A stretch of DNA of 64,000 bases from Gilvibacter sp. SZ-19 (GCF_002163875.1 NZ_CP019333.1:1370864-1434863); one strand, 5' to 3'; counted from the stretch's first letter, positions 27,057-36,574 are shown. Notes: generated from the sequence alone by a model not told the origin. Numbers and translations: made by a program.

Positions 27057-27722
27057 ATGCTGTCTAATTATTACTTATATTCAAGTCATCGATTAATACC
27101 TCTGCATTTGCAATTCTTTTACAAAGGCTCAAAGAAGCATAATAACACCATAGATTTCTTTAGTGGATGTGCAGTGTTTATTGGTTTTGCGGCCTTCATT
27201 TTTTTTCTCACCCTTTTAGATGATCTGGAAGATCTGGCCGATCACGCCTTTGAGATCATTATGTTTGTCATTATAGCCGTGGTGACCATTGCAGCCGTCT
27301 TCACTAAAAAGGCCAAGCTACATAGCAGCAGATTGGAGATCAAGGATAATTCTTTAAGGGTAAAGAAGGATTTAATGGTTCTTATGTCCAAGGTGCAATT
27401 AGACGTGTATAAGCAAAACGCTACTTTTATACGCTATCACCTTTACGATATGGAGGGTAAGATCGCCATCTTTTCGGCCTTTGAGGATGATCTATTGCGA
27501 TACTTTGAAGCAAATTATTCTGAGCGTACTCAGGTGTTCCAAGTGCAAAAGACTAGTGGTCGTGAATCTGTCTCTTACGTTTATGCTGGCCCAAGGCTGC
27601 TGTCATACAATTTATCTACCGGCAAATACGCCATTTCTGATAATGAGCAATTGACCCTAAGCAAGGTTCCGGAGTTTTATAGTTACGACGGCAAATACAA
27701 GGCTGGCCAAAAATTTCAGTAA
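27057..27722 (+). CDS. Membrane protein of unknown function
   Basis: 221 aa. Two membrane helices at about residues 35-55 and 67-85 (GCAVFIGFAAFIFFLTLL; HAFEIIMFVIIAVVTIAAVF), then a soluble, charged, beta-rich domain of about 130 residues on one side of the membrane. No family recognised. The N-terminal 30 residues look poorly conserved and no ribosome site is visible, so the true start could be downstream. The upstream repeat ends at 27049, eight bases before the ATG. Confidence 0.65.
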   Translation: MLSNYYLYSSHRLIPLHLQFFYKGSKKHNNTIDFFSGCAVFIGFAAFIFFLTLLDDLEDLADHAFEIIMFVIIAVVTIAAVFTKKAKLHSSRLEIKDNSLRVKKDLMVLMSKVQLDVYKQNATFIRYHLYDMEGKIAIFSAFEDDLLRYFEANYSERTQVFQVQKTSGRESVSYVYAGPRLLSYNLSTGKYAISDNEQLTLSKVPEFYSYDGKYKAGQKFQ

Positions 27723-27813
27723 CATAATAGGACTCCGTTCGTCTGAATTAAACATCCGAGGCAACCTTAAAGGCAAAAATCACGTCTTATAGCTGGATGC
27801 AAATAGAACCATC

Positions 27814-29313
27814 ATGAAACAGATCTTCTCTTTTTTACTTGCAGCAGCGGCAATGCTCTGCGCAGCAATTGTAAATGCACAAAGTTATCAGGCCAAAGTA
27901 GTGGACGCCAAAACGGGTGAGCCCGTACCGTTTGCTACAGTGCAGACCGGTAAGCACAGCGGTACCATTACCAACGACGAGGGTGTTTTTACACTTTCTG
28001 AGGCGCAAGTGGCCAAGCTGCAAGACAGTATTTATATAAGCTCTATGGGTTATGAGAAGATGGGCTTGTGGGTAGATGCCAGCGCTCCGCAGGAAATTCA
28101 ACTGCCGCAAAAGACCAATGAACTGCGCCAGGTATTGATCTCTGCAGAAAGCTTAGATGCCGAGCAGATCTTGGAACGCGTAAAGGCCAATATGGCCGAG
28201 AATTATAAAACGCCACTCAGCAAATACAAGTTCTTTTTTAGACAAAGTGATTACACCAATATGGAAGAGCTGCGCTTTACGGTGAAGGAGAGCTCTATTC
28301 CGGAGCTCAACCAAGAACTGATGGACCAAATAACGCGAGCTGCCTCACAGAATGAGTGGTATTACCGCGAGACTCTTGGAGATTTTTACGGCAATTACAA
28401 CGGCTTTAAAGTCTCGGTTGACAAGGCTGCGGAGCTATATGACAAGAACAAGGATGTGTCGCTGGATGGATTGTCTGATAAGCTAGAACGTATCTTCCAA
28501 GAGAACGTAAAGCGCGATTCGTATTTAAAGATCAAATCGGGGATCTTTGGTACCAAGGTACAATTGGATTCGGCCAAGAATGCCGAAAGTACCGAACCTG
28601 AGCCCATCGTTTCTGTGGAGACCGAAAACACCCAAAAACCCGATCACACCGCGCAGGTTACTGCTCGTTTGGATGAACTTTACACCCAACTGTTTTTCAA
28701 TGAAGACACCGAGTTGGACTTTTTAGAGAAGTCTAACCGCTACCGTTGGGAGTTAGACAGCTATACTTTTATCAATGGAGAACCGGTCTGGATCTTGCAT
28801 TTTACACCGCGTGGTAAAAAGGATTTTGAGGGCACGCTCTATGTGAATGTAGACGACTACGCCATTATGCGATTGGACTTTGCCAATGTGCGTCCCACCA
28901 ACCGTTTTGGACTTTTAGGCATAAAATGGCGCCGCAATGTGCTGCGTGGTAAGATGCTCTTTACTGCGGACGAAAGCGGACATTACCGCCCACAATACTT
29001 GGAACTGGAAGATGGCGAATACACCTCTGTGGACCGCCCCCTTAAGGTGATAGAAAAGAACAAGAACGTAAAAGGCCGCCGCAAGCAAAATGAGCTTTCT
29101 ATGGATATGCTAGTGGCTGTAAACAGCTTGACGAAGTATGAGTTTGTTGTTTTTGATGCGGAGTCTATAGATGAAGGTACTTACGCTAACGCTAAGCCGA
29201 GTTCTGGGGTTAAACCAGAGTATATGAGTGCTTATGATTCGGAGTTTTGGAGTGGTTATGATATACTTGAGCCGAATCAAGCTATTCAGAGTTTTAAGGT
29301 TCTTGAAGAATAG
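27814..29313 (+). CDS. Carboxypeptidase-regulatory-like domain envelope protein
   Basis: 499 aa. Signal peptide (FSFLLAAAAMLCAAIVNAQ), then a CarboxypepD_reg-like domain (AKVVDAKTGEPVPFATVQTG … YISSMGYEKMGLWVDA, residues 25-95). The rest is a DUF5686-like/outer-membrane-associated region with many Tyr, Phe and Asp residues (RWELDSYTFINGEPVWILHF; GTLYVNVDDYAIMRLDFANV). There is no barrel or TonB box. Probably located in the periplasm or at the outer membrane; function unknown. Confidence 0.8.
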   Translation: MKQIFSFLLAAAAMLCAAIVNAQSYQAKVVDAKTGEPVPFATVQTGKHSGTITNDEGVFTLSEAQVAKLQDSIYISSMGYEKMGLWVDASAPQEIQLPQKTNELRQVLISAESLDAEQILERVKANMAENYKTPLSKYKFFFRQSDYTNMEELRFTVKESSIPELNQELMDQITRAASQNEWYYRETLGDFYGNYNGFKVSVDKAAELYDKNKDVSLDGLSDKLERIFQENVKRDSYLKIKSGIFGTKVQLDSAKNAESTEPEPIVSVETENTQKPDHTAQVTARLDELYTQLFFNEDTELDFLEKSNRYRWELDSYTFINGEPVWILHFTPRGKKDFEGTLYVNVDDYAIMRLDFANVRPTNRFGLLGIKWRRNVLRGKMLFTADESGHYRPQYLELEDGEYTSVDRPLKVIEKNKNVKGRRKQNELSMDMLVAVNSLTKYEFVVFDAESIDEGTYANAKPSSGVKPEYMSAYDSEFWSGYDILEPNQAIQSFKVLEE

Positions 29314-29417
29314 TCTTTAATCTTCACAATTCGTCTTTTAACCTTATTATTTTTTTCTTTATGATACTTTTCCCATCGCGGAAAATTATTGAAATGAAGT
29401 TTTGCCTTAGCAAAACC

Positions 29418-29436
29418 AAACGTCCTGTGGACGTTT
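29418..29436. repeat. GTCC-NNN-GGAC palindrome, copy 2
   Basis: AAACGTCC-TGT-GGACGTTT; C replaces T and G replaces A relative to copy 1, keeping pairing. Confidence 0.75.
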
Positions 29437-29531
29437 GATGGAGATACCCGCGAAGCGGCAGTCCTTAATCTTCAAAAATCATCTTCTTTCCTTTATTTGT
29501 TACTTTTTTCATTGCCAAATTACTGAAGGAG

Positions 29532-29550
29532 CAATGTCCAGTGGATATTG
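29532..29550. repeat. GTCC-NNN-GGAC palindrome, copy 3
   Basis: CAATGTCC-AGT-GGATATTG; one change (GGAC to GGAT) makes a G-T wobble; the following AGTGAAGTACCGC is shared with copy 1. Confidence 0.75.
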
Positions 29551-29602
29551 TGAGTGAAGTACCGCAAAAAAGTCTTTTGACTAAACTCCTTTTTATTTTC
29601 AG

Positions 29603-29642
29603 ATACTTTTTCCATTGATGAAAAAGTATCCAAAAAATCTAG
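29603..29642 (+). repeat. Modular repeat header 2
   Basis: ATACTTTTTC-CATTGAT-GAAAAAGTAT, then CCAAAAAATCTAG, followed directly by the MITE-like cargo at 29642. Confidence 0.8.
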
Positions 29643-29775
29643 TCCCACCGGAATCGATTTTTTACTACAGTTATTTACCTCATTGTTAATTAGGCAGGAA
29701 ACCACAAAACACGCCTAAATTCTTCCGCAATCTCAGAATTCTTAACGGCGCGTTTTGTTATCGATGCGGTGGGAC
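29642..29775 (+). mobile_element. 134-bp MITE-like element, copy 1
   Basis: Terminal inverted repeats: left GTCCCACCGGAATCGAT, right end ATCGATGCGGTGGGAC. No coding capacity. Nearly identical to 30847-30980 and to the inverted copy at 53674-53807, all exactly 134 bp. No transposase with matching ends is in the window. Confidence 0.75.
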
Positions 29776-29874
29776 GGGTTGAGTTTGTGAAAAATGCAGC
29801 TCTTTTAACAAACCTCGTTTTACCCGGGCAGGCGACGGGTTTTATGGCGTGTTTTGTTATCGATGCGGTGGGAC
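29757..29874 (+). repeat. Direct repeat, about 118 bp, copy B
   Basis: Overlaps the right end of MITE copy 1 and repeats that end 98 bp further on; matches 26935-27049. Confidence 0.7.
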
Positions 29875-29913
29875 GGTTTGACAAATGTGCTCGACAGTTA
29901 CTGATTAAAAACA

Positions 29914-29948
29914 TAAAAAAACCGAAGCTTTTGGGCTTCGGTTTTTTA
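29914..29948 (-). terminator. Terminator of the DUF2383-type gene (bidirectional)
   Basis: AACCGAAGC and GCTTCGGTT pair, flanked by A and T runs on both sides; it works for the minus-strand gene that ends 23 bp away. Confidence 0.85.
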
Positions 29949-29971
29949 GTTGGAATATATAGGCAAATGGC

Positions 29972-30463
29972 CTAGAATGAATTGACGACTTCTTCGGTTG
30001 CTTTTAAATCTTTTACGGTGTCTAAACTCCTGCGAATTTGCAGCATTTGGTTCATGAGCACATTGCGGAGTTCTGGGTTGAAACTTTCGTCTACCAAGAT
30101 CTCGTTATAGGTGTCTAAACTGGCTTTTTCCCCGCGGATGCATTCTTCTAGAATGGCCTCGTCTGTTGAAGTGCTTAACCAGGCTCGGGTGTCCATCCAG
30201 CCGCGGTGTAGGGCTGCTTTGGTAGATCCGCTTTCTATCGGGGTTTCGTTTAGGTTGCGTATCTCTTGATCTAGCTCTGTGGCAAATACGGCGCGGTTAG
30301 CTGCGCGTTTCATAAAGAATTCCTCGTAATTGGGATCTTTGGCTAGCTCCATGGCCTTTTTGTATCCGGCCTCGGCGTCGTAGGTGCGTTCTAGTAAGTC
30401 TTGTAAGTTACTTACCGTGCGTTCGTGAATTTTTTCTTTGGCTCTTTCTAAAGTCGTCTTCAT
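29972..30463 (-). CDS. PA2169/DUF2383-type four-helix-bundle protein
   Basis: 163 aa, soluble, mostly helical, ferritin-like. The pattern ALHRGWMDTRAWLSTSTDEA … ECIRGEKASLDTYNEILV matches the PA2169-type DUF2383 family, with Glu and His residues that could form a metal site (EKASLDTYNEIL). Often stress induced; reaction unknown. Monocistronic with its own terminator. It is the last core-type gene before the defence island. Confidence 0.82.
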   Translation of the reverse strand: MKTTLERAKEKIHERTVSNLQDLLERTYDAEAGYKKAMELAKDPNYEEFFMKRAANRAVFATELDQEIRNLNETPIESGSTKAALHRGWMDTRAWLSTSTDEAILEECIRGEKASLDTYNEILVDESFNPELRNVLMNQMLQIRRSLDTVKDLKATEEVVNSF

Positions 30464-30636
30464 AATTCTTTTCTTTTTAGATTAATATTCAATTCATCTA
30501 TAGTATACTAGCCAGAAGACGTAATCCCAAGGAATTACGGGGGTTTAGCAAAGGTTTAACGGATTGGGGTGGGTTTGTTAAGGGGTTTTAAGAAATTATT
30601 GGAGAAAGAGCTTTCCGCTGACGCGGGTACCAAACT

Positions 30637-30657
30637 TAAACGTCCACTGGACGTTTA
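30637..30657. repeat. GTCC-NNN-GGAC palindrome, copy 4
   Basis: TAAACGTCC-ACT-GGACGTTTA. Confidence 0.75.
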
Positions 30658-30714
30658 GTTTTTTTCAAAAACATCGTTTGGTAAGGTTATCGAGTGCCGA
30701 CACGAAGTGGCGGT

Positions 30715-30767
30715 GTATCGAGATGACATCTTTGAAAATAGTGCTTGCCGCTTCGCGGGTGCTTCGC
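30715..30767 (+). repeat. 53-bp inverted repeat flanking the island, left arm
   Basis: Begins GTATCGAGAT and ends GCGGGTGCTTCGC. The reverse complement, with a few mismatches, is at 50790-50842, just beyond the last island gene. Confidence 0.75.
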
Positions 30768-30807
30768 TCAAAATGTCTTCAAGACATTTTTCACTCACCA
30801 ATTTCAG

Positions 30808-30847
30808 ATACTTTTTCCATTGATGAAAAAGTATCCAAAAAATCTAG
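30808..30847 (+). repeat. Modular repeat header 3
   Basis: Same palindrome and CCAAAAAATCTAG tail as header 2, followed by MITE-like copy 2. Confidence 0.8.
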
Positions 30848-30980
30848 TCCCACCGGAATCGATTTTTTACTACAGTTGTTTATTGCATTGTTAATTAGGC
30901 AGGAAACCACAAAACCCGCCTAAATTCTTCCGCAATCTCAGAATTTTTAACGGCGTGTTTTGTTATCGATGCGGTGGGAC
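30847..30980 (+). mobile_element. 134-bp MITE-like element, copy 2
   Basis: Same ends and length as copy 1, with only scattered substitutions. Lies against the 3' end of mcrC, at the junction of core and island DNA. Confidence 0.75.
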
Positions 30981-30987
30981 GGTTTTT

Positions 30988-32247
30988 TTATTGCAGCTCA
31001 ATCATTTTGAAAATTCTATCTCCAATTTTCGAGTCGAGCTTATTGTTTGAATCGAAAATGTTTAAAAAACCTAAAGCGCATTCATTCAATTCTTCATCAT
31101 TTTCATGAGAGTACCCTTTCCAATAAATGCCTTTGTGAACTACCCTATCTTCATTGTCTGGATACAGAAGCATACTCTTAGGACAATCCCAATACATATT
31201 GTAGACATACATTTGGCGCAGGTCGTCTAAAGAGGGTTTAGAAAAAGACGGAACCTTCCATTTGGTATCAATGATATAAACGACTTTATTTTCCTGTTTA
31301 ATCACAATATCAGGTCTAACTCTCCGAGAGTTCCAAAAGGCCTGGGATTCTTGACCATGAACACTGTAATTAGTTTCTTTTACCGCCTTTTTCAATTTTC
31401 CAAGAACGTAGCTCTCCCAAAGCGAATTCATATTAAACAGAAGCGCTAACATGTTTTCGTTTCCTTTAGTGATGTTTGGAGCAAAGTTTAATATGATTAA
31501 GCGAGCAATTTCTAATGCAGTTTGATATTGCTTCGTCTTTCTGTTTAGAGGAATGCGATTAAAGGTTTGTTGATCGACCTTAATTTTTGAGGTTTCTGGA
31601 AATTCTAATTCAACAATCTTGCTCGGACTGTATAGATAGGTTCCCTTAGAGAGTCTTATAACAATATCGAGTGCTTTACGTAGCACTTGATGAATTAGAT
31701 GATCCCTTTCATAGGTTTGATGCTCCGTATAAAAACGCTCTTTATGAACCAGATTTTTCGAAATGTGTTTAGCGAATACAAGCTTTCCTTTAAGAACAGA
31801 CAAGTTGTTTTGTTCCCGGTAATATTGTCTTATTAACCCTCGATGGATTAAAACTTGCAATTCATTTAAATACCACTCAAAATAGATGTCAAGGAGGTGG
31901 ATACTTTGCTTGTTTACTTGAGCGTTCCCAACCTGTTTAACCTTAATGTTTTTTGTAGCCTTAAGCATTTCAATTAAGGCCTTTTGCCAATCTTCTTTAT
32001 TTTGACTAGAGCGGTCAATTTTAGGCAGGATTTCGATAGTAAGACCATCAATTTGAACAACGCCTACGTAGTTTTGAGATATCACATTTCTATGACCGAC
32101 TTTAAAGTATTGATTGTTGTGAAACTCGTTCCATTTCACAAGGGCGTCAAAATGCCTTTGCTTAAATGTGCACTGGCTAGGAGAATACTTTTTACCGACA
32201 ACTAATTTATCGTATTCAAATACCTGTATCCGCTTATCGCTAGGCAT
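30988..32247 (-). CDS. mcrC: McrC-type nuclease subunit of a McrBC restriction system
   Basis: 419 aa. An N-terminal McrC domain (about residues 1-120, with YVGVVQIDGLTIEILPKID) is followed by a PD-(D/E)xK nuclease core: RRVRPDIVIKQ then VVYIIDTKWKVP, giving Asp and the D-x-K pair at about residues 312-332. It cuts DNA when driven by the McrB GTPase, usually at modified cytosine. Its start overlaps the mcrB stop by 8 nt, so the subunits are coupled. AT-rich like the rest of the island. Confidence 0.92.
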   Translation of the reverse strand: MPSDKRIQVFEYDKLVVGKKYSPSQCTFKQRHFDALVKWNEFHNNQYFKVGHRNVISQNYVGVVQIDGLTIEILPKIDRSSQNKEDWQKALIEMLKATKNIKVKQVGNAQVNKQSIHLLDIYFEWYLNELQVLIHRGLIRQYYREQNNLSVLKGKLVFAKHISKNLVHKERFYTEHQTYERDHLIHQVLRKALDIVIRLSKGTYLYSPSKIVELEFPETSKIKVDQQTFNRIPLNRKTKQYQTALEIARLIILNFAPNITKGNENMLALLFNMNSLWESYVLGKLKKAVKETNYSVHGQESQAFWNSRRVRPDIVIKQENKVVYIIDTKWKVPSFSKPSLDDLRQMYVYNMYWDCPKSMLLYPDNEDRVVHKGIYWKGYSHENDEELNECALGFLNIFDSNNKLDSKIGDRIFKMIELQ

Positions 32248-34879
32248 TGTTAATGATTGATCTAATTTTTTTAATGTCGATTTCTTCCAAAGGGATTAAA
32301 CTGTGCTTTTTATCCAATGAATATTCTACTTCGGCATCAAATTTTGCGAATAATTCTTCTCCATTTTGGTCATTTGTTTCTATAAACTGCTCGCCCAGTA
32401 TCAATCCAATTTTTGTATAGTCGCCAAAGAAGTATTCTTGAAGTAGTGGAATAATATTATCTTTAAAAACTTCGATCAATTTCTCCTTGGGATCATCTGA
32501 TTCTTTGACTTTATAAAAATAGGAGTGACCAATGGTATGATCACGATCGTATAGAGCCTCAACGCGCGCATTGATTACATCAAGTAGTTCCGATAAGTTG
32601 ATGCTTTCAACTTCAAAATCTCCGAGCTTTATTGGATTGGGCATCATTTCTTTAAAGGAGAATCTGCGTCGCAGCGCAGTGTCAAGAGCCTCCACAGAAC
32701 GGTCTGCGGTGTTCATGGTGCCATATATGTCTAGGTTTTGGGGGACTCCAAATTCATCTTTGGAATAGGGCAGCGTGGTTGTGAGTTCATTCTTAGCTCC
32801 TTTGCGCTTATCTGACTCTATCAAAGTAATTAACTCGCCAAATATGGCAGAAACGTTCCCTCGATTAATTTCATCAATGAAAATTGCATATCTATTGTCC
32901 GGATCCTTTTCAGCTTTGAGGCATATATTCTTGAATATCCCATCTTTTATTTGGTAGCCTAAGTCAGCTCCTTGTTCTTCGTCTGTTTCTGGTAAGAGCG
33001 GCTTTATTCCTTCTATAAAATCTTCATAGGAGAATGATTGATGAAAAGTGACGAATTCATAATGCTTTACTATGTTATCGGGATTTGGATTATAATTTTC
33101 TACTGAATCTTTTAATTCATATAATTCTGGTACTAAATCCTCTACACGTTCTTCTAGAATTTCCCAATGAGAGTCTTCAGTCTTATTAAAGATTAACGGC
33201 GGTCTTCTATTAGAAACATTAACAAATTCGCATTCGTCAATGGTATGGCTTTGTAATTGTCCCCAAATCGTTGCCCGCACGGTTTTGGAGTTTGATAGCT
33301 CTACTTTTTTCTGAATCCATTCATGTTCAAAGATCTCAGAAACCTTTGCACTTTCTTTATCCAATAATGCTATAGCGATAACCTGCCACCACGAACAACT
33401 GCTTACTACTGATTCGAAATGTTGTTCAGCGCTTATGGATGTTTCTTCTGAGATGTATTTTTCAAATAAGTTGTCTTTTAGGTAATAGGTTTTGCCTGTT
33501 CCTGGAGGGCCGTATAAAATTTGATTTAATGGAATAGATGGGGCACTCATGGGCTTTGTCTTTAAAAATTTCGCTCTGAATTCTTTGTCAAAAACTGCTT
33601 TTTCAAACTCTGTGTTGTTATGATTTCTAAAACCTGATTTTGAGGTTCGCCTTAGCTCTTCTTCAATTGCACCAAAGGTGAAGGGTTTAATTTCATCTAG
33701 TGCGGAATGTTCGTTAAAAGTAGTGTAGAAATGTCTTACAGGGCCATCGAAAGGAATGTAAGAATCATCAAGTTTTGAGTTTGAAATTATCCAATAGTCG
33801 TTCTGGTTCTGAGGCTTTAACCTCCAGATAAAACGTTGACCGATATTTAGATTAAGATATTTTGACCCACACGTAAATACAAGTCTTTCGTCCCCAATTT
33901 GCAGATTAAATTGTTGAACTATTTCATCTAAAAACTCAAAGTAGAAGAGTATTTCTTCTTCATTGAAAAACGAAAGAGCTTTTTCAAAATCAAAAGGTTT
34001 TTCATCCTCTCCCAATTTTTCATTTAAGAATCGCACATAATTTTTCTTTCCCATGATTGCCTTGGGAATACCATTGCTGTGATGATTATCATAATCTATA
34101 AAATCAGGATACTTATTACGTTCTTTTTTGCTAAATGTGAATTGTACTTCTCTTATAAATTCATCAACTTTTTGAGGATTTACTTCAAAAAAACTCTGAT
34201 TTGGGAAATAAGCTTCGATTTCATTCAATCTTTGTACGACAGATGCAATTGAGTTGCCTAGATAATAACTGTAAGATTCCGGCGCGTTCTCCAGCAACCA
34301 TTGGGCGAATTCTTCTTTTAGGTTTATGGCATTTACTGGGTTATCATCAAGATCGTTATTGGATTTATTACTATAGGCCAGAACATTCTTAATTATGTTG
34401 TCAAACTTCTCATTAGAGATCAATAAATTTTCAATTTTAGAATTTCTACAAACAGCTTTAATTTTTGGAAAGTACGTATCCAAAAACTGAAATAACTGTT
34501 CCGGGTTATTTTTGGTTATTATTCCACCACTTACAATAAATTTCTCATTATTCTCAGTCTCTTCACCTTCTTTGAAAACTGTTCTTAGTTCCTTGTAAAA
34601 ATCCAGTAGTAATTGGTCTTTTTCTCCTTTATGCACAATTTCAAAATTGAAACGCAAGCCGTCGCTATTAGGGAAAAAAGCAAGTCCAGCGCTTCGAGTC
34701 ATGTTAATTCCACCACTGCGATCAATTATACCAACAAATGCGTAATGCTCATTTCCTTGGAAGTAAAAACCTTTCTCAAATTTTTCACCACGATTTCTTT
34801 GCCTACATATAAAGTTGAATTCCGGTTGTTGCTGGCGATATTCTAAAAGAATGGAGAGAATGTCTTGGTGAAAAGTCAT
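32240..34879 (-). CDS. mcrB: McrB-type AAA+ NTPase with an extended N-terminal region
   Basis: 879 aa, larger than E. coli McrB. The N-terminal half (about residues 1-430) should recognise DNA but carries no domain I can name; it opens with a segment resembling MrcB-type N-terminal modules (FEKGFYFQGNEHYAFVGIID). The AAA+ core has Walker A LYGPPGTGKTYYL (about residue 455), then FIDEINRGNVSAIFGELITL (about 670) and GTMNTADRSVEALDTALRRR (about 725). In the family the N-terminus determines target specificity, so the modification or signal recognised here cannot be stated. No copy of the shared island operator lies upstream. Confidence 0.9.
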   Translation of the reverse strand: MTFHQDILSILLEYRQQQPEFNFICRQRNRGEKFEKGFYFQGNEHYAFVGIIDRSGGINMTRSAGLAFFPNSDGLRFNFEIVHKGEKDQLLLDFYKELRTVFKEGEETENNEKFIVSGGIITKNNPEQLFQFLDTYFPKIKAVCRNSKIENLLISNEKFDNIIKNVLAYSNKSNNDLDDNPVNAINLKEEFAQWLLENAPESYSYYLGNSIASVVQRLNEIEAYFPNQSFFEVNPQKVDEFIREVQFTFSKKERNKYPDFIDYDNHHSNGIPKAIMGKKNYVRFLNEKLGEDEKPFDFEKALSFFNEEEILFYFEFLDEIVQQFNLQIGDERLVFTCGSKYLNLNIGQRFIWRLKPQNQNDYWIISNSKLDDSYIPFDGPVRHFYTTFNEHSALDEIKPFTFGAIEEELRRTSKSGFRNHNNTEFEKAVFDKEFRAKFLKTKPMSAPSIPLNQILYGPPGTGKTYYLKDNLFEKYISEETSISAEQHFESVVSSCSWWQVIAIALLDKESAKVSEIFEHEWIQKKVELSNSKTVRATIWGQLQSHTIDECEFVNVSNRRPPLIFNKTEDSHWEILEERVEDLVPELYELKDSVENYNPNPDNIVKHYEFVTFHQSFSYEDFIEGIKPLLPETDEEQGADLGYQIKDGIFKNICLKAEKDPDNRYAIFIDEINRGNVSAIFGELITLIESDKRKGAKNELTTTLPYSKDEFGVPQNLDIYGTMNTADRSVEALDTALRRRFSFKEMMPNPIKLGDFEVESINLSELLDVINARVEALYDRDHTIGHSYFYKVKESDDPKEKLIEVFKDNIIPLLQEYFFGDYTKIGLILGEQFIETNDQNGEELFAKFDAEVEYSLDKKHSLIPLEEIDIKKIRSIINNA

Positions 34880-35202
34880 TAGAATATTTTGAAGTATTTT
34901 ATTAAAGGAATCAAATGATTTTTAGTTCTTGAGCGATTTCTTGGGTAGAATTTGCCTTAACCTATCTTTTGGTATTCTCAGCCTCACGAATACTCGTCGG
35001 CGAACCGTCTGGCAGGAATATGTTTATGGTTTGAATTTCATTCTAGTTTTCGATTGAGATATAATTGTGGCAATAGTACTTATAAACTTGATTTGTGTGG
35101 AGATTTAAAGTTAAACAATCTTTAGATTCATTTAATCAGGAAATTTCAAGACCTTATAATCAATATCATTCTAATAAAAAATCAACAAATAATATCTCTG
35201 AT
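34880..35202. other. AT-rich spacer between mcrB and the helicase gene
   Basis: No gene, tRNA or clear repeat seen. It probably contains the mcrBC promoter, but no convincing TAnnTTTG is visible on the minus strand near 34890-34960. Confidence 0.5.
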
Positions 35203-36552
35203 TTAGTAGAGAATTATATCTTTTTTCGCCCTTGTAATTGCGGTGTATTGATAGCGCAGGGTCGGCATGTAGAATGAGTTAAGCAGAACTTTATTCCATT
35301 CACCTCCTTGGGCCTTATTACAAGTTATTGAATGCCCGTAAGTAGCCCGTATTGCCCCGACATATCTATCATCCGAAGGATTTCCAGATTCTCTAAAAAT
35401 TTTATTTTTTTTGAAGCGTTCGTGTCTTAATTTGCCCTCTTGTTCTCTTGTAATTCCTTTTGGATCTATGACCGAATCAATTAATAAATAATCATCCAAT
35501 TCTTCTTCATTGTCTTCTAAATCCTTATAGATTAGGGTAACCGGGACGAATTTTAAACCAGCTACGAACTCGGTGCTACTCAAGTCTATAGATTTAATAA
35601 TTACATGATCTCCACTGTATAAGTTAACTCCATTTCTTTTCCAAGTTTGGGTAAGAATTAGCAAATCTTCTTTTTCGAGCACATTAGCCTTATCTCCATA
35701 TATCTTTTTGCGTACAACTCTGTTAAAAGCCATATTCATCTTATGTGTTGCTCCAATTGAAACAACATTATCAAATCCATGTTCATTAAAGTTTTGTATA
35801 TAAGAATCACAAGCATTCCAAAAGGACTCTCTGCCTACATTACTTAGATTGAAATGCTGTTTGCCTTCTTCAATGGCACGTCTTAGTCCGGTGGCATTTT
35901 TTAAAATATAACTACCATCTTCCTGTCTTTTAACCTCATCTAAATGGTGGGCTGATCCTGTAAGTTTAAAGTTAGATTCAATAAAATTTTGTGAAAGCGC
36001 TTTTGAATCTGATTCATTAATAGGGGGCAACTGATTGCGGTCGCCAAGAAATATTACTTTGTTTTCCTTGTTTCCTGTTTTAATAAACTTGATAAGGTCA
36101 TTCAGGAGCGAATCATTACTGGAAAATAAGCTGTTCTCTGACCTGGTTTTCACCGAATTTATCATTGATGCCTCATCGATGAGGAAAATTGTAAGATCCT
36201 CGACCTGATTTGGTTTTAAAACAAAACGCACTTCTCCAGTTTCGTTATTCACTGAAGTATTGTAGATCATAGAATGGATCGTACTGTTTACAGTTTTGCA
36301 CTTGCGCCCCAGAATTCTAGCGGCTCGCCCCGTTGGCGCTGCTATTTTATAGAATAACCCCTTCGAATTCAGGTAGCCAATTAAGGCTGTTGTAATCGAG
36401 GTTTTGCCTGTTCCCGCAGCCCCTGTAAGGATTAAGAAATCATCAGAATTGTCTGATGAAACAAAATCGGACATCGCGAGTAGTACATCTTTTTGGCCTC
36501 TTGTTGGGGTGTCAAATTGTAAGTAATCCAGAATTGTAACGCCTTGTCTCAT
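35203..36552 (-). CDS. RecD-like superfamily 1B DNA helicase
   Basis: 449 aa. AAA_30-type core with Walker A LTGAAGTGKTSITTALIGYL (about residues 42-61), APTGRAARILG, Walker B IFLIDEASMIN, a Gln-containing FLGDRNQLPPI motif, and the UvrD_C_2-type C-terminus ATYGHSITCNKAQGGEWNKV … YTAITRAKK. Predicted 5'-3' helicase, acting alone rather than in RecBCD. The gene has its own promoter with the shared island operator (36590-36612, -7 element at 36575-36582), so it belongs to the coordinated set and not simply to the retron transcript. Confidence 0.88.
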   Translation of the reverse strand: MRQGVTILDYLQFDTPTRGQKDVLLAMSDFVSSDNSDDFLILTGAAGTGKTSITTALIGYLNSKGLFYKIAAPTGRAARILGRKCKTVNSTIHSMIYNTSVNNETGEVRFVLKPNQVEDLTIFLIDEASMINSVKTRSENSLFSSNDSLLNDLIKFIKTGNKENKVIFLGDRNQLPPINESDSKALSQNFIESNFKLTGSAHHLDEVKRQEDGSYILKNATGLRRAIEEGKQHFNLSNVGRESFWNACDSYIQNFNEHGFDNVVSIGATHKMNMAFNRVVRKKIYGDKANVLEKEDLLILTQTWKRNGVNLYSGDHVIIKSIDLSSTEFVAGLKFVPVTLIYKDLEDNEEELDDYLLIDSVIDPKGITREQEGKLRHERFKKNKIFRESGNPSDDRYVGAIRATYGHSITCNKAQGGEWNKVLLNSFYMPTLRYQYTAITRAKKDIILY

Positions 36553-36574
36553 AGCTATTTTTTTTAGTTATGAG

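Larger units (their letters stand above)
29314..29971. other. Non-coding repeat-rich spacer
   Basis: No gene. Contains two GTCC palindromes, a repeat header, a MITE-like element, the second copy of the ~118-bp direct repeat and the terminator of the following minus-strand gene. Several parts are near-identical to 26.6-27.05 kb and 30.6-30.98 kb. Confidence 0.7.
30464..30987. other. Non-coding left border of the defence island
   Basis: No gene. In order: GTCC palindrome 30637-30657, one arm of the 53-bp island repeat 30715-30767, repeat header 30808-30847 and MITE-like copy 2, which ends 7 bp before the mcrC stop codon. Confidence 0.75.

Noticed and set aside
29690-29975. Short frames across the MITE and direct repeats
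   Set aside because: They contain repeated translations of repeat DNA and change with each copy; non-coding.
34880-35202. A tRNA or attachment site between mcrB and the helicase
   Set aside because: No cloverleaf-like pattern or CCA-adjacent arm was found, and no integrase gene is present.
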